From contig ML662442.1 of the NCBI GenBank assembly GCA_007570785.1, forward strand, positions 34,395,909 through 34,459,908: DNA of 64,000 nt, given 5' to 3'. The stretch is from Antilocapra americana. Lineage: Eukaryota > Chordata > Mammalia > Artiodactyla > Antilocapridae. Below the pieces are notes generated by a model that searched no databases, was not told the DNA's origin, and was given only the letters and a program-made list of their open reading frames with translations. A program made the position numbers and the translations under genes. The stretch's first letter is position 1. Each line of letters opens with the position of its first letter. Shown here one piece after another: positions 10,051 through 20,490 of this stretch.

Positions 10051-11789
10051 GTACAAGTTAAGGTGAGATTCAAACCCAAGTCTGTCCTACTATAATTATA
10101 GATTTACCCATTAAGGAGTGGTTGCAGAGCTCCTGTAGTCAGTTCTTGCATGTGGATTTTTGGGGCCTGGTGGCTATGCATGCACTACCCTGGATGCTGT
10201 ATCCTGAATTGTCATATTGAGACTAGATTGAAAGCTCATTGAGCGCATGTCCCATAGTTTACATTTATTGTAAGTAAAGCATACAGTTGGTTGGTCTTCC
10301 GTAAATACTGAATATCGGGAGCTGACCTTAAAGTGTACTCTATCCCAGAGCATTCTGTCTCTCATTAATGGCATTTTCCTACCAGTGTTCCTTGGCATTC
10401 TCTGTTCTTCTGTTTAATAACCGATGATCATAATCATGATTGTGTCACCGAGCTGTGCATGGTATTAATGTTTCTTTTTTTCTCCTTTATTTTAAGACAT
10501 TTGGAGTGATCAAGCTTTCAAATCCTTGAAAAGGTGAATGTCACTGTCTATGGCAAGCTGCATATTTTTATAATGTACCACACACCTTGGAAAGCAACAC
10601 AGAAATTCAGAGTACTCAGATTGAAAAATGAACACTTTCTATGTTTAAAAGTGAATGAGTTTTACATATTTTTGGAGTTACATACGTTTTTCTTCCCATT
10701 TATAAGAACCAGAGCCCATAGCTGGGCACAAAACAGGAGATTTAATACTATTCTGCTTTGGGTCTTTGTTGATTTTTCTTCCCACCCCCACCCCATCCCA
10801 TCCACTCCCTTCCTTTTGTTCTTCATAGTTTCGTGCAAACTTTGGAGCTGCAGACATGTCATAGATCACAGGTTTTTATATATGAGCTAAGAGCAAGAAT
10901 GCTAAAATAATTTCTTTCTCAGGCCTTAAAGATAGATGGCAGGTCAAGACACTTGAGTTCATAGCCAAACATACTGAGGCACAGAGCAACATGGCAGTAA
11001 TTTGAGTTGCGAGTGCCAAAAGTGCTTGTTCAGCACTAACAAGAAATAGGAGAACAGGATCACTATAATCTCATATTCTTATTAAATTAAAAAAAAAGAG
11101 CAGAGTAATGCCAAGGTTATGACATGAACTGACAAGACCAAAAAAATAAAAAGAAACTCAAAAAACAAAACACACACAACTCAGAGTTTCTCAGATGCTT
11201 CATCTTCTATTTGCAGGCACGTGAAAGAATAAAAATAAGCCCCGTGGCATGAGTTATAGATGAAGTATCTGCCTTTAGCTTGGAATTTCCTGGCATTTTT
11301 CAGCTTGTGACACAGACTTGATGTGATTAAACAAGGGCTTCTCTCCAAATGTAAAGTTGTTTTTTTTTTTTTTTTCAAAGCTGAATCTAATATGCTCTAA
11401 CTTTTTTTAAATGGGATCAGATGCCTCTGTTCTGTGAGCTGGCTACCAGACTTTTAGAAATAAATGGTGAGTGGAAGCCTGTTCTGGTAGAGGTTAAGGA
11501 AACAGTCCTCCATATCTGTCTTTTAGAACTACATGTTACCCCTGTGCTCCCAAGCAACAGGGCCCATGTCCCTCCTCAGGATGAGACTGGGCAGCGGTTG
11601 GCTTCCCTTGGACTGGATTTTCTTTGGGCTCCCTTGGAGAAGTCCCTGAAGAAGCACAGTCTTGGGGCCAAGCTCACCAGTGAGCCACAGCATTGCTGTC
11701 CCCAAGAGATGATAGAAAGAGGGTCAGGGGGCACCTCTAGTGGGGGAGTATAAGACTGTCAAAATTACTATTGTCATTTTCTTTTCCCT
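10051..11789. other. Unassigned non-coding DNA with a T16 run
   Basis: No gene is supported. Frames of 118 codons (10534-10890, plus) and 110 codons (11421-11753, plus) lack recognisable domains. A T16 run at 11360-11375 could be the complement of a poly(A) tail, but no recognisable retrocopy body lies beside it. Confidence 0.5.
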
Positions 11790-12307
11790 AAAGCTGAAGG
11801 CATATTAAAAAGCAGAGACATTACTTTACCAACAAAGGTCCATCTAGTCAAAGCTATGGCTTTTCCAATAGTCACTTATGGGTGTGAGAGCTGGACTATA
11901 AAGAAAGCTGAGCACCAAAGAATTGATGCTTTTGACCTGTGGTGTTAGAAAAGACTCTTGAGAGTCCCTTGGACTGTGAGGAGATACAACCAGTCTGTCC
12001 TAAAGAAAATCAGTTTTGAATATTCATTGGAAGGACTGATGCTGAAGCTGAAACTCCAATATTTTGGCCACCTGATGTGAAGAACTGACTCATTGGAAAA
12101 GACCTTGATGCTGGGAAAGATTGAAGGTGGGAGGAGAAGGAGACAATGGAGGATGAGATGGTTGGATGGCATCACTGACACGATGGACATGAGATTGAGT
12201 AGGCTCGGGGAGTTGGTGATGGACAGGGGAGCCTAATGTGCTACAGTCTATGGGGTTGTAAAGAATTGGACATGACTGAGCAACTGAACTGAACTGAAAG
12301 CTGAAGG
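11790..12307 (+). mobile_element. BovB LINE, 5'-truncated, 11-bp TSD
   Basis: The body 11801-12296 is the 3' end of a BovB (RTE-clade) element in sense orientation. Translation around 11815-11950 gives the conserved BovB C-terminal words RDITLPTK, YGCESWT and KKAE. The end is the BovB tail (catgactgagcaactgaact). The TSD aaagctgaagg is perfect at 11790-11800 and 12297-12307. The RT domain is absent; reading frames are broken (for example a stop in place of Trp at the 'gtggtgttag' site near 11940). Confidence 0.93.
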
Positions 12308-12918
12308 GGTGCTAGAGAAATGGGAAGAGGTAGGCTGAGTGAAGTGGTGACCAGTCTGGCAATCTCCTGGATATGCCTGGGTCTGGTCCTGGGGCAGGGG
12401 TAGCTAGGATTCTCTGCATCCTTGGTATTTTGTTGGATGAGTCATGTAGGGATGGAAAATAGGACCAGCCCCTGGTAAGTTCAGCCCCATCCATGAGGTA
12501 GTGGCTGTCTTCACTGAGGAGCACAGACTGGACTCAGAAACTCCATCCTGAGCAGCCAACAACAAATCATGGGGGGGATAGAGAATAATAGGACCAGAGA
12601 CAAACCTTACGCTAGTCCTTCCTTCTGCAGGGAGAGTGAAGGGAGCTAAGGAATACTCCTTGCTTTCCTTTCAATTGCTGTGATCTTGAACATACTCAGT
12701 GAAGGTAAACATGTGCTTGAAACCATCTGGAAAAGGTCCCCTGCCCCTAAACTGTCCCAGTGTCAAATGTCACCACTTAGTGATATATTTGCAATCATAA
12801 ATAATGCTTTCATAATATTAATAATAATTAAGTATTATAGTTGAGTTCCCTTGGTTTTGGTTTTTATGAATCTGTTGTGTTTTTTATTTGTGGTTTCCCT
12901 GATTTTCAAGTATGTTAA
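12308..12918. other. Unassigned non-coding DNA
   Basis: About 610 bp between BovB and the next L1. No gene, RNA or repeat recognised; the right half becomes AT-rich. Confidence 0.5.
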
Positions 12919-13886
12919 CCCATTATTATATCTACTTGCTTTTATTTATCTATTTATTTTTTAAAATTAATTAATTAATTTTTAATTTACATTATTGTGT
13001 TGGTTTTGCCATACAGGGACATGAATCCGCCATAGGTATACATGTCTTCTCCTTCCAGAACCTCCCTCCCACCTCCCTCCTGATTCCATCCCTCTGTGTC
13101 ATCCTGGTGCACCAGCCCTGAGCACCCTGTATCATGCATCAAACCTGGGCTGGTGATTCACTTCACATATGATAATTTATATGTTTCAGTGCTGTTCTCC
13201 AATATCATCCCACCCTCCCCCTCTCCCATAGAGTCCAAATGACTGTTCTATATATCTGCATCTCTTTTGCCATCTCGCATACAGGGTTATTGTTACCATC
13301 TTTCTAAATTCCATATATATGCATCAGTATACTGTATTGTTGTTTTACCTTCTGGCTTACTTCACTCTATATAATAGGCTCCAGTTTCATCCACCTCAGT
13401 AGAACTGATTCAGATGTATTCTTTTTTATGGCTGAGTAATATTCCATTGTGTATATGTACCACAGCTTTCTTATCCATTCATCTGCTGATGGACATCTAG
13501 GTTGCTTCCATGTCCTGGCTGTTATAAACAGTGTGGCAATGAACATTGGGGTACATGTGTCTCTTTCAATTCTGGTTTCCTTGGTGTGTATGCCCAGCAG
13601 TGGGATTGCTGGGTCATATGGCAGGTCTATTTGCAGTTTTTTAAGGAATCTCCACACTGTTTTCCATAGTGGCTGTACTAGTTTGCATTCCCACCAACAG
13701 TGTAAGAGGGTTCCCTTTTCTCCACATCCTCTCCAGCATTTATTGCTTGTAGACTTTTGGATGGCAGCCATTCTGACTGGTGTAAAATGGTACCTCATTG
13801 TGGTTTTGATTTGCATTTCTCTGATAATGAGTGATGTTGAGCATCTTTTCATGCTCAACATCCCACTACTATATCTACTTGCTTTT
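12919..13886 (-). mobile_element. L1 3' end with TSD and a hairpin at its 5' junction
   Basis: A minus-strand L1 3' fragment at about 12944-13861. The tail on the left is degraded (ttttttaaaattaattaatt), then come 3'UTR and the ORF2 C-terminus. The 17-bp direct repeat tatatctacttgctttt is perfect at 12927-12943 and 13870-13886 and extends leftward to 25 bp with two mismatches. The tail is more eroded and the 3'UTR differs from the three young copies, so this is a somewhat older subfamily. At the 5' junction the L1 ends in a perfect 12-bp inverted repeat (13833-13844 and 13851-13862). Confidence 0.9.
13367..13853 (-). pseudogene. L1 ORF2 C-terminal remnant
   Basis: The minus-strand frame encodes only the end of L1 ORF2p: [16 protein letters not shown], the Cys/His-rich segment CWRGC...HCWWEC, then [13 protein letters not shown] and [19 protein letters not shown]. 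No reverse transcriptase or endonuclease remains. The frame stays open past the L1 boundary into unrelated sequence (13854-13909), so its apparent N-terminus is not L1. It has no expected function. Confidence 0.85.
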
Positions 13887-14512
13887 GACTGGGAGTTATA
13901 CAGACTCAAATACCATTCTTCTTTTTACCATCTTGATCTCTCTCTCCAATAATAATCAAGCAATAATTCAGTAAATCTGGTGAGGGTTGGAGGGAAGGAA
14001 TCTATATCTCAGGTTAGCTATAGATCGTTGTTTAATAAAATTATTGTCTCTACCTGTAGATCAGCTCTACAAAGGGAAGTAAGCTATTGATTGATGAAAG
14101 GATTGCAGATTTATTTCAGTGATCTATAACTAGGATCTTGAAGAATTCTTGTCCCACTGATATGACCACACACACATCACCAATCTTTTTGGGGCTCGGA
14201 TTTGTTGTCTGTGTAAAAGAAGTGTGTACATGGTGGGCAACTTGGATGATTGCTGAGGTTCTTTATGGGTCTGGATCTGACAGTCTATGGGGAAATGATT
14301 CTTGAGAAGGAGGCAGGGGGCTTGAGAAGCACAGGATGTGGGGGCTAGCAAGGAGATTTGAAGTGGTGCAGAGTGCTTCAGGAAAGTGGTTTTCTATTGA
14401 TAAAGATCACATTTCTCTAAAAAGATTTGACTAGAATCTACACTTCTTTGTTTTTGAGCCATGTTCTTTTGGGCTTACTCTTTACAAAGAAATACCATCC
14501 ACAGTCCTGGAT

Positions 14513-14513
<1 letters not shown>
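13887..14513. other. Unassigned non-coding DNA
   Basis: No supported feature between the L1 TSD and the GT microsatellite. Confidence 0.5.

Positions 14514-14574
<61 letters not shown>
14514..14574 (+). repeat. (GT)n microsatellite, about 30 units
   Basis: An uninterrupted GT dinucleotide run of about 61 bp. Pure runs of this length are normally highly polymorphic between individuals, and alternating GT can adopt Z-DNA. Confidence 0.98.
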
Positions 14575-14576
<2 letters not shown>

Positions 14577-15719
14577 ATTTGGTCATTATCTTGTTTTGGC
14601 TTCTCTAAAGCCTAGCCTACTCAAAATGTAAGTCTTTACCAGTTTCTTGACTTTAGAGATTATAATGGCTATAGTTAAACACATATTTAGGCACATTAAA
14701 ACTTTACATTAAGGAAAGCGAAAGGACTTGAAAATTTTGGGGGCTAAAATAAAACTTGTTTGGTAGCTGATTTTGCTACTCACTCACTTTTCTGAATACT
14801 TATAAACCATCCATTCAATAAAGAAATTCTACATGAAAATGTTACATCAGAAGCTACAGGGTACTTTGAGAATTTAAGCACCGACAATCATATGGTCCTT
14901 GACACTTAAACAGTTCAGACAGAATAATATAAATGTCATGCATAAATGCTCTAAAATTGATTTAAGGCCATGCTCTAGTATATGACCTGTAAAAACATTT
15001 GAAACCCCTAAAATATGAAACCTGAAAGTCCACAGAAGCAGCTCAATCTAACAACACCTTTGCAGACAATATTTAACTTGGTAAAATGTTGATAACATTA
15101 AGGAATTAGTCATGGAAAAATCATTGCACTTTCCTTTAGAAGCTTTAAAAAAATTATGGGCCTAGAAGAGTTACAGACTCTGACCCACAGGGACTAAGTG
15201 GGAAGGTAGAGAAACTTTCCGGAAGAGCACAATCACTTAGCAGTAGACTATCAAAAGTGACATATGGCAGAATTAGTCACTCCCTTTTAATGCTCCTAAA
15301 GTGTTTTTTTTGGGGCCTGTTACAGCCGTTACCAAAGATCTCACCTGTAATACATTCAGCTGTGAACATGACGTATCTTTCCTATCTTCGATGACTCCTC
15401 AAGGAAGGGAACATGGTCATTTATTTCTGCCCCCTCCAGAACTACTGTTCCAAAGACTAAAACTCTGACCACTGAAACTACTCATGCCTGTTAGTCTCTG
15501 AACTAGCTTGCCCAGCTACCTGAAATTTTCACTCAGAAGTATAATTATCATCTGAGACTTGACACTGCAAACAGAACTCTTGCTTTCCACCTCAGCTTCT
15601 TCCGAATGGGCTGTGTCTCCGTTTCAGCAGTTGGCACAGCTCTGCACCTAGTCGCTCAGCCCAAACCCCCCAAACTATCCTCGGTTCTTTGGGCCTTGTG
15701 CAACCTGTCCTCTGATTCT
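14575..15719. other. Unassigned non-coding DNA
   Basis: About 1.1 kb without a recognised gene or repeat. The right end (15540-15719) may already be diverged L2, since clear L2 sequence follows directly. Confidence 0.45.
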
Positions 15720-16675
15720 TCAGCACCATCAGCAAAACCCATCTTGAAACCATCCACTCTTCTTCCCTTCTTATGGCCACTTTAATTCAAGCCAAATTGA
15801 AGACGACCATGACAGCGTGCTTCAGTTTCTATGCTCAGCCCAAACCATTCTCCATGTAGCAGCCAGAGCGATCTTTTGAAAAGTTAGACCTGAGTAGGTC
15901 ACTTTGGTAGTTTACCCTTCACTGGATTCCTGTTGCATTTAGAATAAAATACGAAATTTATTCCAGAGGTGTGCTCTGGCATGTCTTAGTTCTTTGACTT
16001 CCTCTTGTACTAGTCCACCCATCACTCACTGTCCTTTAGTCACACGGGCCATCTCTGGTTGTGAACATAGGGCTCCATCATTCTTTAGCAGCAGGTTCTC
16101 TGTTTCATGAACCTCAGGGGGCTGGCTCCTTCATATCAGTCTGCTGTCAGCCCAAATGTCTATTTTCTAGCAAGTTCTTAACTGACCATCCTGCCTAAAT
16201 TAGCATCCGTCCCCAATACCCCTTATCTTTATTACATCATCCTGTTTTGTTTTACTTGGAGCATTTGTCGCTAGTAAACATTATTATTTGTTCTATTTTT
16301 ATGTGCTTACTTATTATTTTCAGCTGTGTCCCTCATGTGGAAGGCCTATATGAGCAGGAAACTTGCCTGCTTTGTTCTTACTAAAGTCAGTCCTAGAACA
16401 GCACCTAGGTCATAGTTGTTGTTTAGTTGCCAAGTTGACTCCAAAGACTGTAGCCTGCCAGGCTTCCCTGTCCTTCACTATCTCCCAGGATTTGCTCAAA
16501 TTCATGTTCACTGAGTCAATGATGCTATCCACTGGAGTGGGGTGCCATGCCCTCAGCATCTCTTATGTTTCCTGCATTGGCAAACAGATGCTTTATCACT
16601 AGAGCCACCTATGAAGACCTTAGGAGAGAATAGTGCTCCATAAATAAATGATGACTGAATAAATGAATCCACCCA
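15720..16675 (+). repeat. L2 LINE (3' ORF2 and 3'UTR), split by a SINE
   Basis: L2 words appear in sense order: agcagccagagcgatctttt at 15858, gagtaggtcactttggtagt and cttcactggattcctgttgc, then the 3'UTR (ctgaccatcctgcctaaatt, cttatctttattacatcatc), and agtcctagaacagcacctag. The final L2 tail (gtgctccataaataaatgat, gactgaataaatgaatcc) resumes at 16617-16675 after a SINE. Long-dead mammalian LINE. Confidence 0.8.
16412..16613 (-). mobile_element. Diverged Bov-tA/ART2-type SINE nested in L2
   Basis: Begins gttgttgtttagttgccaag, a common 3' end of ruminant SINEs in reverse complement, continues with complement of the BovB 3' end (ccctgtccttcactatctcc, ttgctcaaattcatgttcac), then a tRNA-like head (cctgcattggcaaacagatg, ctttatcactagagccacct). 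It is therefore a BovB/ART2-plus-tRNA composite. TSD not clear. Older than the other SINEs, judging by divergence. Confidence 0.65.
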
Positions 16676-17115
16676 TATTTCCAGCTCCATTCCTGAATTC
16701 TGCCTTTAGTGGGACGTGTATGATGACCCTTTTGGTATGGAAATCAGTGAGGGTGGTGAGAGAAGACAAGAAAGGAATAACATGTGGCCTTGTTTCCCTT
16801 ACCTGTCTCGCCCTTCCTCAAGATATCAGAGGCTGTGGGAGGTGAGCTACATGAGGTTGCTGGGAGGTCTGAGCAGCCCCTTCGCATCCCACTTCTGTTA
16901 GTATCATAGTTTGGCCAATGAAATCTGAAATGACATATTAGGAGTACAAAAGGAAACAGGACATTCAAAGTTCTTGTCCCGAGCTTCTCAGAACTGGGCT
17001 TACCATTCTTATTGATTTAGACGAAACTGAGGGTGTCTTGGAAGGCTGACCTTGTTCCTGGGCCTCTGGATAAAGGAAAATGGCTTTGGTGCATTTAGAT
17101 GAGTTTCTCTGAGCT
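16676..17115. other. Unassigned non-coding DNA
   Basis: No gene or repeat recognised between the L2 tail and the CA-rich alternating tract. Confidence 0.5.
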
Positions 17116-17170
17116 ACACACACACACACACATGCATATGCTCGCGCGTGCACACACACACACAGTGTGA
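17116..17170. repeat. Alternating purine-pyrimidine tract (CA/CG/TA)
   Basis: A CA run, then tgcatatgctcgcgcgtg, then a second CA run and gtgtg. Apart from one pyrimidine pair (ct at about 17142-17143), the 55 bp alternate purine and pyrimidine, including a CGCGCG core. Such tracts are classic Z-DNA formers. Confidence 0.85.
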
Positions 17171-17602
17171 GGCCTTGACTTCAGAGGGCACTTATATCTA
17201 TGTGGTTTGGGACATACCAGGACTCTATCTCTGATGTCTAAAAGCTTGAAATATATTTGGGGAGGTGACATATGCACAAGGAATATGAGATACTTTTTTA
17301 GGAAAAGACTTACATACTACAAATTGTTACAATGTATGTGAACAGTGATGACTCAAAAAGCAAAGAGAAATAACTATGAGTAAAAATTATTAGGTCTTCA
17401 TCCACATTTTCCCAAGCTGTGTAAAACCATAGGGGATTCAGTGAGGCTGCAGAAAATAGTTTTTTCAATACACTGGAATTAAATATTCACCAGTATTTTT
17501 GCAACTTGTTGCAAGATCTGAAGTTGAATCACATTCAATTAGTAACAGTTAACATAACCAGAATGTCAATTAAATTTTAAAATAATGAACTAATGGATAG
17601 AG
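17171..17602. other. Unassigned non-coding DNA
   Basis: AT-rich host sequence leading to the left TSD of the next L1. No feature seen. Confidence 0.5.
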
Positions 17603-17627
17603 TGTTTTTACATTCTTTTTTTTTTTT

Positions 17628-17643
17628 CTGGGCACATTTCTTC
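17628..17643 (-). other. 16-nt insert between two L1 poly(A) tracts
   Basis: On the plus strand the 16 bases ctgggcacatttcttc separate a T12 run (17616-17627) from a T13 run (17644-17656). On the L1 sense strand this means poly(A), 16 non-A bases, poly(A). This could be a very short 3' transduction from the source locus or a tail-internal template switch; the sequence alone cannot decide. Confidence 0.8.
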
Positions 17644-17947
17644 TTTTTTTTTTTTTATTAGTTTTGCCAAATAATGACATGATATCACCATGGGTTTACA
17701 TATGCTCCCCCTCCAGAACCCCCCTCCCTCTTCCCTCCCTCCTCCCTCCCCCCAGGAAATCTCGTTGCACCAGCCCCGAGCATCAATCCTGGGCTGGCGA
17801 TTGATTAGACATACGATAATTAACATGTTTCAATGCCATTCTCCCATATCATCCCACCCTTACCCTCATCCACAGAGTCCACGAGTCTGTTCTATACATC
17901 TGCGTTCCTTTTGCTGTCTCGCATGCTGGGTTCTCGTTACCATTTTT

Positions 17948-18500
17948 CTAAATTCCATATATATGCATTAATATACTGTATTGTTGTTTTTGCTTCTGGC
18001 TTACTTCACTCTGGATAATGGGCTCCAGTTTCGTCCATCTGAGTAGAACTGATTCAAATGAATTTTTTTTTAATGCTGAGTAATATTCCATTGTGTATAT
18101 GTACCACAGCTTTCTTATCCATTCGTCAGTTGATGGGCATCTAGGTTGCTTCCATATCCTGGCTATTGTAAACAATGCGGCGATGAACACTGGGGTACAT
18201 GTGGCTCTTTCAATTCTGGTTTCCTCGGTGTATATGCCCAGCAGTGGGATTTCTGGGTCATATGGCAGGTCTATTTGCAGTTTTTTAAGGAACCTCCACA
18301 CTGTTTTCCATAGTGGCTGTACTAGTTTGCAATCCCACCAACAGTGTAAGAGAGTTCCCTTTTCTCCACATCCTCTCCAGCATTTATTGCTTGTAGATTT
18401 TTGGATTGCAGCCATTCTGAGCAGTGTACAGTGATATCTCATTGAGGTTTTGATTTGCATTTCTCTGATAATGAGTGATGTTGAGCATCTTTTCATGTGT
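17948..18500 (-). pseudogene. L1 ORF2 C-terminus in the non-inverted arm
   Basis: Minus-strand frame from [16 protein letters not shown] to the ORF2 end ([13 protein letters not shown]), including CWRGC...HCWWDC. It is the direct downstream neighbour, in L1 order, of the inverted arm's end, which confirms that the two arms come from a single L1 RNA. Confidence 0.85.
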
Positions 18501-19521
18501 GGAAACAATTCCATTCACCATCGAAACAAAAAGAATAAAATACTTAGGAGTATATCTACCTAAAGAAACAAAAGACCTATATATAGAAAACTATAAAACA
18601 CTGATGAAAGAAATCAAAAAGGACACAAACAGATGGAGAAATGTGCCATGTTCATGGATTGGAAGAATCAATATAGTGAAAATGAGTATACTACCCAAAG
18701 CAATCTATAGATTCAATGCAATTCCTATCAAGCTACCAGAGGTCTTTTTCAGAGAATTAGAACAAATAATTTCTCAATTTGTATGGAAATACAAAAAACC
18801 TCGTATAGCCAAAGCAATCTTGAGAAAGAAGAATGGAACCGGAGGAATCAACCTACCTGACTTTAGGCTATACTACAAATCCACAGTCATTAAGACAGTA
18901 TGGTACTGGCAGAAAGACAGAAATATAGATCAATGGAACAGAATAGAAAGCCCAGAGATAAATCCACGCATCTATGGACACCTTATCTTTGACAAAGGAG
19001 GCAAGAATATACAATGGAGAAAAGACAGCCTCTTTAACAAGTGGTGCTGGGAAAACTGGACAGCCACTTGTAAAAGAATGAAACTAGATCACTTTCTAAC
19101 ACCATACACAAAGATAAACTCAAAATGGATCAAAGATTTAAGCATAAGACCAGAAACTATAAAACTCCTAGGGGATAACATTGGCAAAACACTCTCTGAC
19201 ATAAACCAAAGTGGGATCCTCCATGACCCACCTCCCAGAATATTGGAAATAAAAGCACAAATAAACAAATGGGACCTAATTAAAATTAAAAGCTTCTGCA
19301 CAGCAAAGGAAACTATAAGCAAGGTGAAAAGTCAGCCTTCAGAATGGGAGAAAATAATAGCCAATGAAGCAACAGACAAACAATTAATCTCAAAAATATA
19401 CAAGCAACTCCTGCAGCTCCATTCTAGGAAAATAAACGACCCAATCAAAAAGTGGGCCAAAGAACTTAACAGACATTTCTCCAAAGAAGACATAAAAATG
19501 GCTAACAAACACATGAAAAGA
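18501..19521 (+). pseudogene. L1 ORF2 fragment in the inverted arm (open frame)
   Basis: A continuous 356-codon plus-strand frame runs 18475-19545. Its L1 part begins after the junction with [16 protein letters not shown] and runs through [57 protein letters not shown] and [20 protein letters not shown] to MANKHMKRC. This is the region downstream of the FADD catalytic box: RT thumb and connection. The catalytic motif is absent. The first nine residues are read from antisense L1 and are not a real N-terminus. No stop or frameshift occurs across about 340 codons, which supports youth. No function expected. Confidence 0.88.
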
Positions 19522-19536
19522 TGTTTTTACATTCTT

Positions 19537-19665
19537 AAATATTAAGATTTTTAGAAGAAAAAATGAGTAGTTGTCTTTCTGCAGACATATTTATCTCTTC
19601 ACTTTTTAGAACCTATTTTCCAAAAAGAGATTATATAATTCCTTTATTATTTTTTTCACACACCT
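19537..19665. other. Short spacer between L1 and BovB
   Basis: About 130 bp of AT-rich host sequence. Nothing recognised. Confidence 0.5.
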
Positions 19666-20344
19666 TGCCCTTCTTTCAGTTCAGTTCAGTCGTTCAGTTC
19701 TGTCCGACTGTTTGTGACCCCATGAATCGCAGCATGCCACGCCTCCCTGTCCATCACCAATTCCCGGAGTCTACCCAAACCCATGTCCATTGAGTTGCTG
19801 ATGCCATCCAGCCATCTCATGCTCTGTCTTCCCCTTCTTCTGCTGCCCCCAATCCTTCCCAGCATTATGGTATTTTCCAATGAGTTACCTCTTTGAATGA
19901 GGTGGCCAAAGAATAGATTGGAGTTTCAGTTTCAATATCAGTCCTTCCAGTGAACACCCAGGACTGATCTCCCTTAGGATGGACTGGTTGGATCTTCTTA
20001 CAGTCCAGGGAATCTCAGGAGTCTTCTCCAACACCACAATTCAAAAGCATCAGTTCTTCAGCACTCAGCTTTCTTCACCGTCCAACTCTCACATCCATAC
20101 ATGACTATTGGAAAAGCCATAGCCTTGACTAGACGAACCTCTCTTGGCAAAGTAATGTCTCTGCTTTTCAATATGCTACCTAGATTGGTCATAGCCTTCC
20201 TTCCAAGGAGTAAGCGTCTTTTAATTTCATGGCTGCAATCACCATCTGCAGTGATTTTGGAGCCTCCCAAAATAAAGTCTGCCACTGTTTCCACTGTTTC
20301 CCCATCTATTTCCCATGAAGTGATGGGACCAGATGCCCTTCTTT
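19666..20344 (-). mobile_element. BovB LINE 3' end with 11-bp TSD
   Basis: The body 19677-20333 is BovB in reverse complement: it starts with the tail (cagttcagttcagtcgttca), then the C-terminal ORF region up to the complement of the conserved words DFILGGSKITADGDC and SHEIKRRLLLGRK. The TSD tgcccttcttt is perfect at 19666-19676 and 20334-20344. Only the end of the ORF downstream of the RT survives. The minus-strand frame 20294-20058 still reads RDITLPREVRLVKAMAFPIV and YGCESWTVKKAEC. Confidence 0.93.
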
Positions 20345-20490
20345 ACCTTTTAGCAACTCAGAAAGAAAGAAGAATCAACATACTCACATTTATTTTCTTT
20401 TAAGTTCAGTGGCTCTAATGAAAATCTTGGAAAGAGAGAAATTTGAAACCAATTGTTTCATGGTAATTGTGGGTTTATCTGGTAACTTTC
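20345..20490. other. Unassigned spacer
   Basis: No feature recognised. Confidence 0.5.

Larger units (their letters stand above)
17603..19536 (-). mobile_element. Young L1 with 5' inversion (twin priming) and 15-bp TSD
   Basis: The TSD tgtttttacattctt is perfect at 17603-17617 and 19522-19536. From the left: poly(T), 16 extra bases, a second poly(T), the L1 3'UTR and the ORF2 C-terminus on the minus strand up to 18500. At 18501 orientation flips and L1 ORF2 sequence upstream in the element runs on the plus strand to 19523. This is the classical product of twin priming, in which a second primer starts on the same L1 RNA. The two parts share 15 bp (18486-18500 and 19509-19523, inverted). The sequence is little decayed, so the insertion is recent. 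Confidence 0.95.

Noticed and set aside
10534..10890. 118-codon plus-strand frame
   Set aside because: AT-rich, no recognisable domain, and a competing minus-strand frame overlaps it; length is within chance expectation for 64 kb.
11421..11753. 110-codon plus-strand frame
   Set aside because: No domain, no splice context and no homologous copy recognised; insufficient support for a gene.
13449..13952. 167-codon plus-strand frame
   Set aside because: It is the antisense shadow of L1 ORF2 and its N-terminal words recur at every L1 copy (for example 2187, 18093, 41576).
14427..14615. 62-codon frame with a long VC repeat
   Set aside because: The repeat is the translation of the GT microsatellite.
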